Origin: Burkholderiales bacterium
GTDB taxonomy: Bacteria > Pseudomonadota > Gammaproteobacteria > Burkholderiales > Burkholderiaceae_C
Assembly (NCBI GenBank): GCA_025352345.1
Contig: JANXTP010000076.1
Location: forward strand, 1-13,187
DNA length: 13,187 bases
Direction of reading: 5' to 3'
Made by a program: the position numbers and the translations under genes. Shown in pieces: positions 6,476-13,187 of the stretch. Within the stretch, counting starts at the first letter, position 1, and the number at the start of each line of letters is the position of its first letter. The notes under the pieces are model-generated. The model made no database searches. It was not told the DNA's origin and was given only the letters and a program-made list of their open reading frames with translations.

Positions 6476-8248
6476 TCAGCCCGAAGCCGACAGGCGCTCG
6501 ACGCTCACCCGGCAGCAGATACCTTGCGGCAAGCGCTCCTGCCAGCTCACCTCCCCACCCAATTGCCGCACGCGCTTGCGCACGCCGCCGACGCCGAGGC
6601 CTGGCGCCCATTGCGCGGGTGCCTGCCCAAGCCCGTCATCTGTGACGGTGATGACCAGCCGGTCGCTGGTCAGGCTCACGTCGATCTCGATGGTGCGCGC
6701 CTGCGCGTGGGCGATGACGTTGGTGACCAGCTCGCGAAGCACGCGGGTGAGGCCTGACCACTGCACCATCGACAGCACGACCTCGGCGTCCTGCTCCGCC
6801 GTCCACTTCAGCGTGATGTGCGCCGCTGTCAAGCGTTGTGAGATGTCGGCCTTCCACTCAGCCAGTGCGTGCGCCAGTGGTTGATTCGACGCCGCCAGGC
6901 CGCGGGTCAGCGTCTTCAGGTCCTGCAGGGTGTGCCGAGCGTAGTCTTCCATCTCGGGCGACTGAGCCTTGTACATCAACGTCAACAGCCGAGCGCCGAT
7001 GTCGTCGTGCAGGTCCTGAGCCAGCCGCCGGCGCTCTTCGCTGCGACCTTGTTCGACCGCTTGATCGAAGGCGACGGTGCGCCGCAGCTGCTCACCAATG
7101 CGCTCGGCGAGCCGGACGTCGTCGCGGGTGAACAAGCGTCTGCCGTGCTGCGCATGGCGCAACAGGATGGACGCCGACGCGCTGGTGGCTGACGCGCCGG
7201 CGATCACCGGCACCGGCACCAGCATCGCCGAGCCGTCGCTCAGGGTGTGGGCGCTGCTCACGGTCTTGTCGAGCAGCGTCACCTCGAAGGGATCGAACAG
7301 CTCCTTGAGCAGGCGCGACAGCGCGGGGCCGGCTTGCTCAGGGTGGGTCTCGACCTCACGGGTGGTGCGAAACAACTGCTCGAACAGCCGTTCCGTGCTG
7401 GCGACGCGGGTGCCCAGCATGCGGTTGACCAGCCACTGGCGGGCGCCGGCGTACACCGCCATCGACAGAAACAATGCCAGCGTCAGCGCGGCGAAGTGCT
7501 GCAGGGCAAACACACTGACCAACAGCAAGTCGAGCACGATGGCGAGTGTGCCGATGATGGCGAGCAGCGACAGCTCGCGCACCACGCTGCGTGACTTGGC
7601 CAGGAAGGGCACGCTGGCCAGCACCAGCGCGAACAACACCTGCCAGACCACCATCGCCAGCGGCAGGCTCGCCGATGACAGCGGTGTCGCGACGTCGGGC
7701 TGCCTCATCAGGACGACGGCCGCTTGGACCACGACCCAGGTGCCGCCGACGACCGCGCTGAAGCGCTTCATGACCAGCGCGAACGGATGCGGCTGCAACT
7801 GGAACGACAGATGCATCAGGCCCACGGCCACGCAGCCCATGGTCAGCAGCGCGGCCTGGGTCAACCACCATTGGCCAGCGCCCCCGCCCCCTTGGCCTAG
7901 GTATGTCGCCAGCCAGATCAGCACGGCAAACAACCAGGTGGCAGCTGGCAGCCAGGCGGCGGCACGCAGGCGCCTCGGATGGGTGCAGGCCAGCTGAACC
8001 GCCGCGGCAAGTGTGGCCAGGTCGAAGCCGCGGCGCAGTGAGAGTTTCAGGTGCTCGTGGTCCCACAGCGAGGCGGGTGTGGTGGAGCCGATCGCCATGC
8101 ACACCAGGTTGCCGGCCTGGCACAGCGCCATTAGGGCGTACAGCGCATTCGCGGCAATGGGTTTGGCTCGCAGCACGGTGATGGCTGCCGCACACAGCAT
8201 CAGGGCGAGCGCTGCGTACACCCCAAACGCCGCGCCGATGTCTGCCAT
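6476..8248 (-). CDS. Sensor histidine kinase, NarL-partner type (HisKA_3), multi-span membrane sensor
   Basis: A 590-residue kinase expected to autophosphorylate a histidine and pass the phosphate to the response regulator encoded just upstream. The N-terminal ~275 residues carry about eight or nine hydrophobic segments (for example 5-26, 31-53, 96-118, 127-148, 161-181, 195-215, 226-246, 251-268) with little periplasmic sequence. Residues ~285-395 look like a degenerate GAF-type domain. The HisKA_3 H-box is RRRLAQDLHDDIGARL with His414. The ATPase domain has N510 (RELVTN), DDG at 537-539 and a glycine lid (GLGVGG, 550-555), so the catalytic motifs are intact. The ATG lies 14 nt after the regulator stop, so the pair is co-transcribed. 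With membrane spans and no recognisable ligand site, the stimulus is unknown. I do not recognise a named homologue. Confidence 0.9.
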   Translation of the reverse strand: MADIGAAFGVYAALALMLCAAAITVLRAKPIAANALYALMALCQAGNLVCMAIGSTTPASLWDHEHLKLSLRRGFDLATLAAAVQLACTHPRRLRAAAWLPAATWLFAVLIWLATYLGQGGGGAGQWWLTQAALLTMGCVAVGLMHLSFQLQPHPFALVMKRFSAVVGGTWVVVQAAVVLMRQPDVATPLSSASLPLAMVVWQVLFALVLASVPFLAKSRSVVRELSLLAIIGTLAIVLDLLLVSVFALQHFAALTLALFLSMAVYAGARQWLVNRMLGTRVASTERLFEQLFRTTREVETHPEQAGPALSRLLKELFDPFEVTLLDKTVSSAHTLSDGSAMLVPVPVIAGASATSASASILLRHAQHGRRLFTRDDVRLAERIGEQLRRTVAFDQAVEQGRSEERRRLAQDLHDDIGARLLTLMYKAQSPEMEDYARHTLQDLKTLTRGLAASNQPLAHALAEWKADISQRLTAAHITLKWTAEQDAEVVLSMVQWSGLTRVLRELVTNVIAHAQARTIEIDVSLTSDRLVITVTDDGLGQAPAQWAPGLGVGGVRKRVRQLGGEVSWQERLPQGICCRVSVERLSASG

Positions 8249-8262
8249 GGCTTTGGCAGGCC

Positions 8263-9003
8263 CTAAACCAATCCCTGTTTGCTCGCCAACACCGCAGCTT
8301 CAGCACGACTCGATACGTTGAGCTTCTTGTAGATCGACTTGATGTGGTCGTTCACCGTGAACCATTTGATGCCCATCAGGTTGGCGATTTCCTTGATGGT
8401 GAAGCCTTTGCTCAGGTAGGTCAGTACCTCGCTCTCGCGCGGCGTCAGTCGATCCTGTTCCACCGGTTGGGCACGGTCCAGTGCTGACGGGCGGCTGCTC
8501 TGGAAGGCGGAGGGCACGCTCAAGGCGGTCGATATGCCTGTTGCACCATCGGGGCGAAAGTGGGTCAACAAACGCCGGGCGATCGCGGGCGACAGCGGCG
8601 GCTGCCCGCGCACGATCTTCTGCAGCTCTTCGACCAGCACCTCGAAACGGTCTTCCTTCAGCAGGTAGCCATCGGCGCCACACTGCAAGGCCGGGAACAG
8701 GTGTTCGTCATCGGAGTACAGCGTGGTGACGATCTTCGTCGCCGGGTAGCTCGACAGCTCGGCCAGCAACTCCATGCCGTTGCCATCGGGCAATTCCAAG
8801 TCAACCATCATCAGCTTGAACAGGTTGGTCTGGTGGCTGCCCGTGGCGCCGGTGCTTTTCGATTCGCTGATACGACCCCGGGCGGTTTCCAGGTCGCTGG
8901 CTTCGCTGATCATCAGTTGATCGCTGAAGCTCTCGCGCACCACCTTGGCCAGAAAGCTGCGCGCCACCGGGTTGTCTTCGACGATCAATACTTTGACGGG
9001 CAT
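8263..9003 (-). CDS. Two-component response regulator, NarL/FixJ (LuxR-HTH) family
   Basis: A 246-residue cytoplasmic transcription regulator. The receiver domain (about 3-130) has acidic E9/D10, phosphoacceptor D68 (MMVDLELPDG), T93/T94 and K116 (YLLKED). D68 lies later than the usual ~54-58 because of a Ser/Thr/Gly-rich insert at about 46-60. A Ser/Pro-rich linker (about 150-183) leads to the LuxR-type HTH (186-246), beginning LTPRESEVLTYLSKG and containing IKEIANLMGIKWFTVNDHIKSIYKKL. ATG 9003 is supported by AGG (complement of 9012-9014) about 8 nt upstream. It is the first gene of a two-gene - strand operon with the kinase, divergent from surE. Its targets are unknown; autoregulation is plausible given the palindrome at 9022-9036. 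Confidence 0.93.
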   Translation of the reverse strand: MPVKVLIVEDNPVARSFLAKVVRESFSDQLMISEASDLETARGRISESKSTGATGSHQTNLFKLMMVDLELPDGNGMELLAELSSYPATKIVTTLYSDDEHLFPALQCGADGYLLKEDRFEVLVEELQKIVRGQPPLSPAIARRLLTHFRPDGATGISTALSVPSAFQSSRPSALDRAQPVEQDRLTPRESEVLTYLSKGFTIKEIANLMGIKWFTVNDHIKSIYKKLNVSSRAEAAVLASKQGLV

Positions 9004-9021
9004 GGTGGCGACCTGATCTAC

Positions 9022-9036
9022 AGCATTAAGAATGCT
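9022..9036. promoter_or_regulatory. Palindrome upstream of the response regulator gene
   Basis: AGCATT (9022-9027), a 3-nt spacer AAG and AATGCT (9031-9036) form a perfect inverted repeat centred 26 bp before the regulator ATG in the divergent intergenic region. It could be an operator for the regulator or a small leader hairpin. NarL-family proteins often bind short inverted heptamers, but this assignment is inference. Confidence 0.35.
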
Positions 9037-9114
9037 AGCAGGCCGTGTTTCCCGGGAGGGGGCTGTTCATTTCCCGATCCGGTGACTGCCGCGCAGCGTC
9101 GCCCAACGCACTTC

Positions 9115-9120
9115 TACAAT
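9115..9120 (+). promoter_or_regulatory. Candidate -10 element for surE
   Basis: TACAAT has one mismatch to TATAAT and ends 7 nt before the surE ATG, so transcription would start at or next to the start codon. No good -35 is seen at 17 nt spacing (CGCAGC at 9092-9097). Confidence 0.4.
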
Positions 9121-9127
9121 CATCGCG

Positions 9128-9886
9128 ATGCGCCTGCTGATTGCAAACGATGATGGGTATCTGGCTCCGGGGCTTGCTGCGCTGGTGCGGGCCTGCGAGG
9201 GTCTGGGCGAGATCGATGTCATCGCGCCGGAGCAAAACGCCAGTGGCACCTCGAACTCTCTGACGCTGAACCGGCCGCTGTCGGCCTACACCGCGGTCAA
9301 CGGCTTTCACTATCTCAACGGCACGCCGTCCGACTGTGTGCATGTGGCGCTCACGGGGCTGTTCGATCGTCGGCCCGATCTGGTGCTATCCGGCATCAAC
9401 CAGGGCGCCAACATGGGCGACGACACGCTGTACTCGGGCACGGTCGCTGCGGCGATGGAAGGCTTTCTGTTCGGCATTCCGGCGCTTGCGTTTTCGCAGG
9501 TGGACAAGGGCTGGGCGCACCTCGATGCCGCCGCGAAGGTGGCCCGCCAGGTGATCGAGCAGGTGCTGCGCGATCCGCCATCACGCCGCCCATTCCTGCT
9601 CAACGTGAACATTCCGAACCGTGCTGATGCGGCCGATCTGCCAATGCATGTCACCCGCCTGGGTCGTCGCCATGCCAGCGAGCCGGTCATCCGCCAGTTG
9701 AACCCGCGCGGCGAGACGATGTATTGGATCGGCGCGGCAGGGGATGCGCGGGAGGCGGGCGAGGGCACCGATTTCCACGCGACTGCACACGGCCGGGTTT
9801 CGATCACGCCCTTGCAGGTCGACCTGACCGATCATGTGGCGGTGCCCGACTGGCAATCGTGGCTGACCACGTCGGCCGCGCCGTGA
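9128..9886 (+). CDS. surE: 5'/3'-nucleotidase SurE
   Basis: SurE is a metal-dependent phosphatase that removes phosphate from nucleoside 5'- and 3'-monophosphates, linked to stationary-phase survival. The 252-residue protein is full length for the family. Metal-site residues are present: NDDG with D8 and D9, S39 in NASGTSNSLTL, and N91 in SGINQGANMGDDTLYSGT, which also carries the nucleotide-pocket pattern. The C-terminal part has DPRG-like NPRGETMYWIG and GTDFHATAHGRVSITPLQVDLT. ATG 9128 opens the conserved MRLLIANDDG; no Shine-Dalgarno is visible in front of it, and a -10-like TACAAT sits 7 nt upstream. Its TGA overlaps the GTG of pcm by 4 nt, so the two are likely translationally coupled. 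First gene of the surE-pcm-nlpD-rlmD cluster. Confidence 0.96.
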   Translation: MRLLIANDDGYLAPGLAALVRACEGLGEIDVIAPEQNASGTSNSLTLNRPLSAYTAVNGFHYLNGTPSDCVHVALTGLFDRRPDLVLSGINQGANMGDDTLYSGTVAAAMEGFLFGIPALAFSQVDKGWAHLDAAAKVARQVIEQVLRDPPSRRPFLLNVNIPNRADAADLPMHVTRLGRRHASEPVIRQLNPRGETMYWIGAAGDAREAGEGTDFHATAHGRVSITPLQVDLTDHVAVPDWQSWLTTSAAP

Positions 9887-10680
9887 TAGACGACCACCGC
9901 GACGAAAAGCCCGCGGGCGCCACCCGCTCTGCCAAATTCCCGCTGCGGCTGGAACGCATGGTGCGCGCACCGAAGAAGTTGGTCGCTGGCGACCTCGCCG
10001 GTCGCGCGCCCGCGTCCGGTCTCGGGCTCGACTCGGAAGACGTGCGCCGGCGCCTGGTCGATCGCCTGCGTGCCGCCAACCCGCACGATGCCCGGGTACT
10101 GCAGGCGCTGGCCAGCGTGCCGCGGCATCTGTTCGTCGATGCAGCGCTTGTTACCCAGGCCTATGAAGACACCAGTCTGCCGATCGGCCACGGGCAGACC
10201 ATCTCGAAGCCGTCGGTCGTGGCGCGCATGCTCGATGTGCTCATGCAGGGCGCCAACGCGCGGCGCACCGGTCACCTGGGGCGGGTGCTGGAAATCGGCA
10301 CCGGCTGCGGCTACCAGGCGGCGGTGCTGTGCAGTCTGGGCCGGCAGGTGGTGTCGATCGAGCGCATTCGTGGGCTGTACGACAAGGCGAGCGCCAACCT
10401 GGCCGCCGTGGGCCTGCAGCACCTGCGGCTGGTGTATGGCGACGGGATGCTCGGGCATCCTCCGAATGCGCCCTATGACAGCATCATCGCCGCTGCCTGC
10501 GGTGCCGAAGTGCCGGAATGCTGGCTGGCCCAACTGGCCGTTGGCGGACGGCTGATTTCGCCGGTGGTCGGCCACGCCAAGCGGCAGACGCTGGTCGTCG
10601 TGGATCGAACCGACGCCGGGTACCAGCGGACCGAGCACGAAGCGGTGCAGTTTGTCCCCTTAAAATCAGGGTTGATATGA
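9883..10680 (+). CDS. pcm: Protein-L-isoaspartate O-methyltransferase
   Basis: Pcm uses S-adenosylmethionine to methylate isoaspartyl residues in aged proteins, starting their repair in the cytoplasm. From GTG 9883 the product has 265 residues against about 208 in E. coli; the extra ~45 are a basic, Ala-rich N-terminal extension. Core motifs are intact: RHLFVD (81-86), LPIGHGQTISKP (99-110) with the active-site region, SAM motif I LEIGTGCGYQ (136-145), an acidic residue in VVSIERIRGL (157-165), GDG at 186-188, and the closing VQFVPLKSG. I chose GTG 9883 because it overlaps the surE stop (GTGA); ATG 9958 is an alternative that trims 25 residues. The stop overlaps the nlpD start (ATGA), so surE, pcm and nlpD form one coupled operon. 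Confidence 0.94.
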   Translation: MIDDHRDEKPAGATRSAKFPLRLERMVRAPKKLVAGDLAGRAPASGLGLDSEDVRRRLVDRLRAANPHDARVLQALASVPRHLFVDAALVTQAYEDTSLPIGHGQTISKPSVVARMLDVLMQGANARRTGHLGRVLEIGTGCGYQAAVLCSLGRQVVSIERIRGLYDKASANLAAVGLQHLRLVYGDGMLGHPPNAPYDSIIAAACGAEVPECWLAQLAVGGRLISPVVGHAKRQTLVVVDRTDAGYQRTEHEAVQFVPLKSGLI

Positions 10681-11615
10681 ATGAGGCGTCGCTGCGGATG
10701 AGAACGAAGTACGAAGCGGGGCGACAGCGGGTGTTTCAGCTGCTGGCCATCGGCATGGTGAGCCTGGTGACTGCTTGTGCGTCGAGCCGCAACCACGCAC
10801 CCGTCGAGGTGCGGAATTCGCCAACCAAGGCGCCTGTGATTGCATCGACGGGCACCGTCCCGAACGGGGACGCTGCCGCGCAGCCCGCGCCAGACAAGCC
10901 CGGCTATTACACCGTCAAGCCCTCTGACACGCTGGTGCGCATCGCGCTCGACAACGGCCAGAACTGGAAAGACCTGGCGCGCTGGAACGGACTCGACAAC
11001 CCCAACCTGATCGAGGTAGGCCAGGTGCTGCGCGTGGCGCCACCAGGGGCCGATCCGGTCCCTGCTGGCGCGCGCCCCGTGATCGCCGCCAAGTTGGAGC
11101 CCAAGCCGCTGGAGACGCGTGCTGCATCGGCGCCTCTATCGGCCGGCTCCGGGGCCGCGACTGCTGCCTCTGCCGCGTCGGCCAATGGTGCCGCGAGTGC
11201 CGCATCGGCGACCGCTGCGGTGCCGGTCGTGCCGCTGCAGGGCGACGATGCCATGGCCTGGATGTGGCCTGCCAGTGGGCCCGTGACCACCGTCTTTGAC
11301 GAGGTCAAGAGCAAGGGGCTGGCCATCGCCGGCAAGGCAGGCGACCCGGTGCTGGCCGCTGCGGATGGGCGCGTGGTCTATGCCGGCTCCGGCCTGCGGG
11401 GCTATGGCAATCTGGTGATCGTCAAGCACAACGCCACCTATCTGACCGCCTACGCGCACAACCAGACCTTGCTGGTCAAGGAAGACCAGGCGGTGCGCCG
11501 CGGGCAGAAGATCGCCGAGATGGGCTCAACCGATGCCGAACGGGTGCAGCTGCACTTCGAGATCCGCAAGCTGGGCAAACCCATCGATCCGGCGAAGCTG
11601 CTGCCACCGCGCTGA
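10677..11615 (+). CDS. nlpD: LysM/M23-like lipoprotein NlpD (amidase activator type)
   Basis: NlpD-type proteins are envelope lipoproteins that in E. coli activate the amidase AmiC during cell separation. The 312-residue product has a hydrophobic signal (about 18-33), lipobox VTAC with Cys34, a LysM peptidoglycan-binding domain (about 77-121: YYTVKPSDTLVRIA ... LIEVGQVLRV), an Ala/Ser-rich linker (about 148-183) and a LytM/M23 domain (about 197-308). The domain keeps YAHNQ (H260) and LHFE (H293), but the first metal motif reads SKGLAIAG, lacking the His and Asp of active peptidases, so it is probably a regulator and not an enzyme. ATG 10677 overlaps the pcm stop; ATG 10698 is an alternative start that still keeps the signal peptide. 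rlmD follows 11 nt after the stop, with no rpoS between them. Confidence 0.93.
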   Translation: MNEASLRMRTKYEAGRQRVFQLLAIGMVSLVTACASSRNHAPVEVRNSPTKAPVIASTGTVPNGDAAAQPAPDKPGYYTVKPSDTLVRIALDNGQNWKDLARWNGLDNPNLIEVGQVLRVAPPGADPVPAGARPVIAAKLEPKPLETRAASAPLSAGSGAATAASAASANGAASAASATAAVPVVPLQGDDAMAWMWPASGPVTTVFDEVKSKGLAIAGKAGDPVLAAADGRVVYAGSGLRGYGNLVIVKHNATYLTAYAHNQTLLVKEDQAVRRGQKIAEMGSTDAERVQLHFEIRKLGKPIDPAKLLPPR

Positions 11616-11626
11616 CCACACCGACC

Positions 11627-12976
11627 GTGGTGACTGAGAACACCGAATGGTTGAGTGTCGAGTCACTCGACCTCGAAGGCCAGGGTGTGGCCCACAACGC
11701 CGAAGGCAAGGTGGTCTTCATCGAAGGCGCGTTGCCTGGCGAGCAGGTGCAGGTCAACGTGTTCCGCCGCAAGAACAACTGGGAGCAGGCGACCCTGGTC
11801 GCACTGCGTCGCGAAAGCCCCCAGCGCGTCGTGCCGCAGTGCCGTCATTTCGGCACCTGCGGGGGCTGCAAGATGCAGCATTTCCAGGCGGGCTCTCAAC
11901 TCGCCACCAAGCAGCGTGCGCTCGAGGATGGGCTGTGGCACCTCGCCAAGGTCAAGGCCGAGCAGCTGCTGCGTCCGATCGAGGGCCCGGCCTGGGGCTA
12001 CCGCTATCGTGCCCGGCTGTCGGTACGCTATGTGGTGAAGAAGGGCAAGGTGCTGGTCGGTTTTCACGAGCGCAAATCGAGCTATGTGGCCGACATGGAC
12101 AGCTGCGAGGTGCTGCCCCGGCACCTGAGTGATCTGCTGGCGCCCCTGGCCACGCTGATCGAGGGCATGGACCAGCGCGATCGGCTGCCGCAGATCGAGG
12201 TGGCGGTCGGCGATGACAGCACTGCGCTGGTGCTGCGGCACCTGCAAGCGCTGACGGAGGCTGACCTGCAGCGGCTGCGTGATTTCGCAGCGCTGCACCA
12301 GGTGCAGTGGTGGCTGCAACCACAGGGCCCGGCAACGGTGCATCCGCTCGACCCGGCCATGCCCGACCTGTCGTACCGCCTGCCGGAGTTCGGCATCACG
12401 ATGCGCTTCAAGCCGACCGATTTCACCCAGGTCAACCACCAGATTAACCGCGCGCTGGTCGCGCGCGCGCTGCGGCTGCTCGATGCGCGATCCGGCGAAC
12501 GCGTCATTGACTGGTTCTGCGGCCTGGGCAATTTCACCTTGCCGATCGCAACGCGTGCTCGCGAGGTGCTGGGCATCGAAGGCAGCGAGTCGCTGGTCGA
12601 GCGCTCCCGCGAAAATGCGGCGTTCAATGAGCTGGCTGCGAAAGCGCACTTCAAGGCGAGCAATCTGTTCGAGATCGATGCCCGCGCGCTCGCTGATCTG
12701 GGCTACGCTGACAAGTGGCTGGTCGACCCACCGCGCGAAGGCGCTTTCGCATTGGCCAAGGCCTTGGCGGACGTGGCCTCAGACGCCAGCGCTGCACCGG
12801 GCTTTGTTCTCCCAAAGCGCATCGTCTATGTCAGCTGCAACCCGGCGACGCTGGCGCGCGATGCGGGGCTGCTGGTACATCAGGCAGGCTATGCACTCTC
12901 AGCCACCAGCGCGGTGAACATGTTTCCGCACACTGCGCATGTGGAGAGCATTGCAGTCTTCGACCGAACAAGTTAA
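11627..12976 (+). CDS. rlmD: 23S rRNA (uracil(1939)-C5)-methyltransferase RlmD
   Basis: RlmD (RumA) methylates C5 of U1939 in 23S rRNA using S-adenosylmethionine and carries a [4Fe-4S] cluster. The 449 residues fit the family. In order: a TRAM RNA-binding domain (about 8-66), cluster cysteines C72, C78, C81 (CRHFGTCGGCKMQH) and C160 (DMDSCEVLP), a SAM-binding motif IDWFCGLGNFTLP (294-306), VDPPREGA (366-373), catalytic Cys404 in YVSCNPATLARD, and Glu440 in HTAHVESIAVF. All key residues are present. The start is GTG 11627 or the adjacent GTG 11630; neither has a clear ribosome site, so expression probably depends on coupling to nlpD, 11 nt upstream. A strong terminator closes the gene. The cysteine spacing and long C-terminal domain separate it from RlmC and TrmA. 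Confidence 0.95.
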   Translation: MVTENTEWLSVESLDLEGQGVAHNAEGKVVFIEGALPGEQVQVNVFRRKNNWEQATLVALRRESPQRVVPQCRHFGTCGGCKMQHFQAGSQLATKQRALEDGLWHLAKVKAEQLLRPIEGPAWGYRYRARLSVRYVVKKGKVLVGFHERKSSYVADMDSCEVLPRHLSDLLAPLATLIEGMDQRDRLPQIEVAVGDDSTALVLRHLQALTEADLQRLRDFAALHQVQWWLQPQGPATVHPLDPAMPDLSYRLPEFGITMRFKPTDFTQVNHQINRALVARALRLLDARSGERVIDWFCGLGNFTLPIATRAREVLGIEGSESLVERSRENAAFNELAAKAHFKASNLFEIDARALADLGYADKWLVDPPREGAFALAKALADVASDASAAPGFVLPKRIVYVSCNPATLARDAGLLVHQAGYALSATSAVNMFPHTAHVESIAVFDRTS

Positions 12977-12986
12977 GACACCAAAC

Positions 12987-13014
12987 AAAACGGGGCCCGC
13001 AGGCCCCGTTTTTT
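12987..13014. terminator. Bidirectional rho-independent terminator
   Basis: CGGGGCC (12991-12997) pairs with GGCCCCG (13002-13008) around loop CGCA, flanked by AAAA on the left and TTTTTT (13009-13014) on the right. It can end rlmD on the + strand and the convergent gene on the - strand. Confidence 0.9.
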
Positions 13015-13031
13015 CGTCATGCCGATAGGCA

Positions 13032-13187
13032 TTAATCGCTGCTGCCACCCGTCATGCCGAAGATCGCCAGCAGTGACTGGAACACGTTGTACAGGCTCAG
13101 GTAGACACCCAGCGTGGCGGTGATGTAGTTGGTTTCCTCGCCGTCCTTGACCCGCTTCAGGTCATACAGGATGAACGCCGAGAAGAT
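13032..13187 (-). CDS. Bax inhibitor-1/YccA family membrane protein, 3' end only
   Basis: Only the last 51 residues lie in the window; the 5' end is beyond the right edge. The - strand frame reads IFSAFILYDLKRVKDGEETN, then a hydrophobic helix TATLGVYLSLYNVFQSLLAIFGM and a short polar tail ending in SSD before TAA (complement of 13032-13034). The YDLKR-x3-DG-E-TNYI motif followed by a final helix with LYNVFQSLL is typical of the C-terminus of BI-1-family (YccA/YbhL-like) multi-span membrane proteins. These are linked in bacteria to membrane protease control or ion leak. It converges on rlmD and shares the terminator at 12987-13014. The family is fairly sure; the subfamily cannot be set from this fragment. 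Confidence 0.85.
   Translation of the reverse strand: MFSAFILYDLKRVKDGEETNYITATLGVYLSLYNVFQSLLAIFGMTGGSSD

Noticed and set aside
6337..9127. The two-component operon as an island integrated at tRNA-His
   Set aside because: I found no copy of the tRNA-His 3' end at the far side, no integrase, and no clear change in base composition.
10651..10666. TTGTCC and TAAAAT near the end of pcm as an nlpD promoter
   Set aside because: The two elements are only a few nt apart, far short of a normal spacer; the ATGA overlap already explains nlpD expression.

Overview
This is a G+C-rich chromosomal window made mostly of housekeeping genes. Its protein families, GTG starts and gene order (uvrC-pgsA; hupB-ppiD; surE-pcm-nlpD-rlmD) point to a beta-proteobacterium, most likely Burkholderiales. 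That placement is inferred from family resemblance and synteny; no database was searched. I see no insertion sequence, phage gene, CRISPR array or defence cassette.

Left block, + strand (1-3638): the 3' part of uvrC (excision nuclease), a small lipoprotein with a TonB-C-like domain, pgsA (phosphatidylglycerophosphate synthase) and a DMT/EamA transporter. They are packed tightly enough to be one transcription unit. Next, a strong sigma70-type promoter drives hupB (HU protein), followed 19 nt later by tRNA-Val(TAC) and an intrinsic terminator. Then come ppiD (periplasmic folding factor), a perfect 14-bp hairpin, tRNA-His(GTG) with its own -10 element, and a UUCG-type terminator.

Middle block, - strand (6476-9003): a two-gene two-component system, NarL-type response regulator first and multi-membrane-span HisKA_3 kinase second. 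This is the only part that looks accessory, and its signal and targets cannot be read from sequence. The 124-bp divergent region to surE holds a short palindrome in front of the regulator gene and a -10-like hexamer right before the surE ATG.

Right block, + strand (9128-12976): surE, pcm and nlpD are linked by 4-nt stop/start overlaps, and rlmD follows 11 nt after nlpD. In many beta-proteobacteria rpoS sits between nlpD and rlmD; here it is absent, which is the most notable observation in the window. A bidirectional terminator separates rlmD from the convergent 3' end of a Bax-inhibitor-1/YccA-family gene (- strand) that runs off the right edge.

I found no convincing new system. The findings are the missing rpoS, the uncharacterised two-component pair, the hairpin/promoter overlap at tRNA-His, the hupB-tRNA arrangement and several smaller regulatory candidates.
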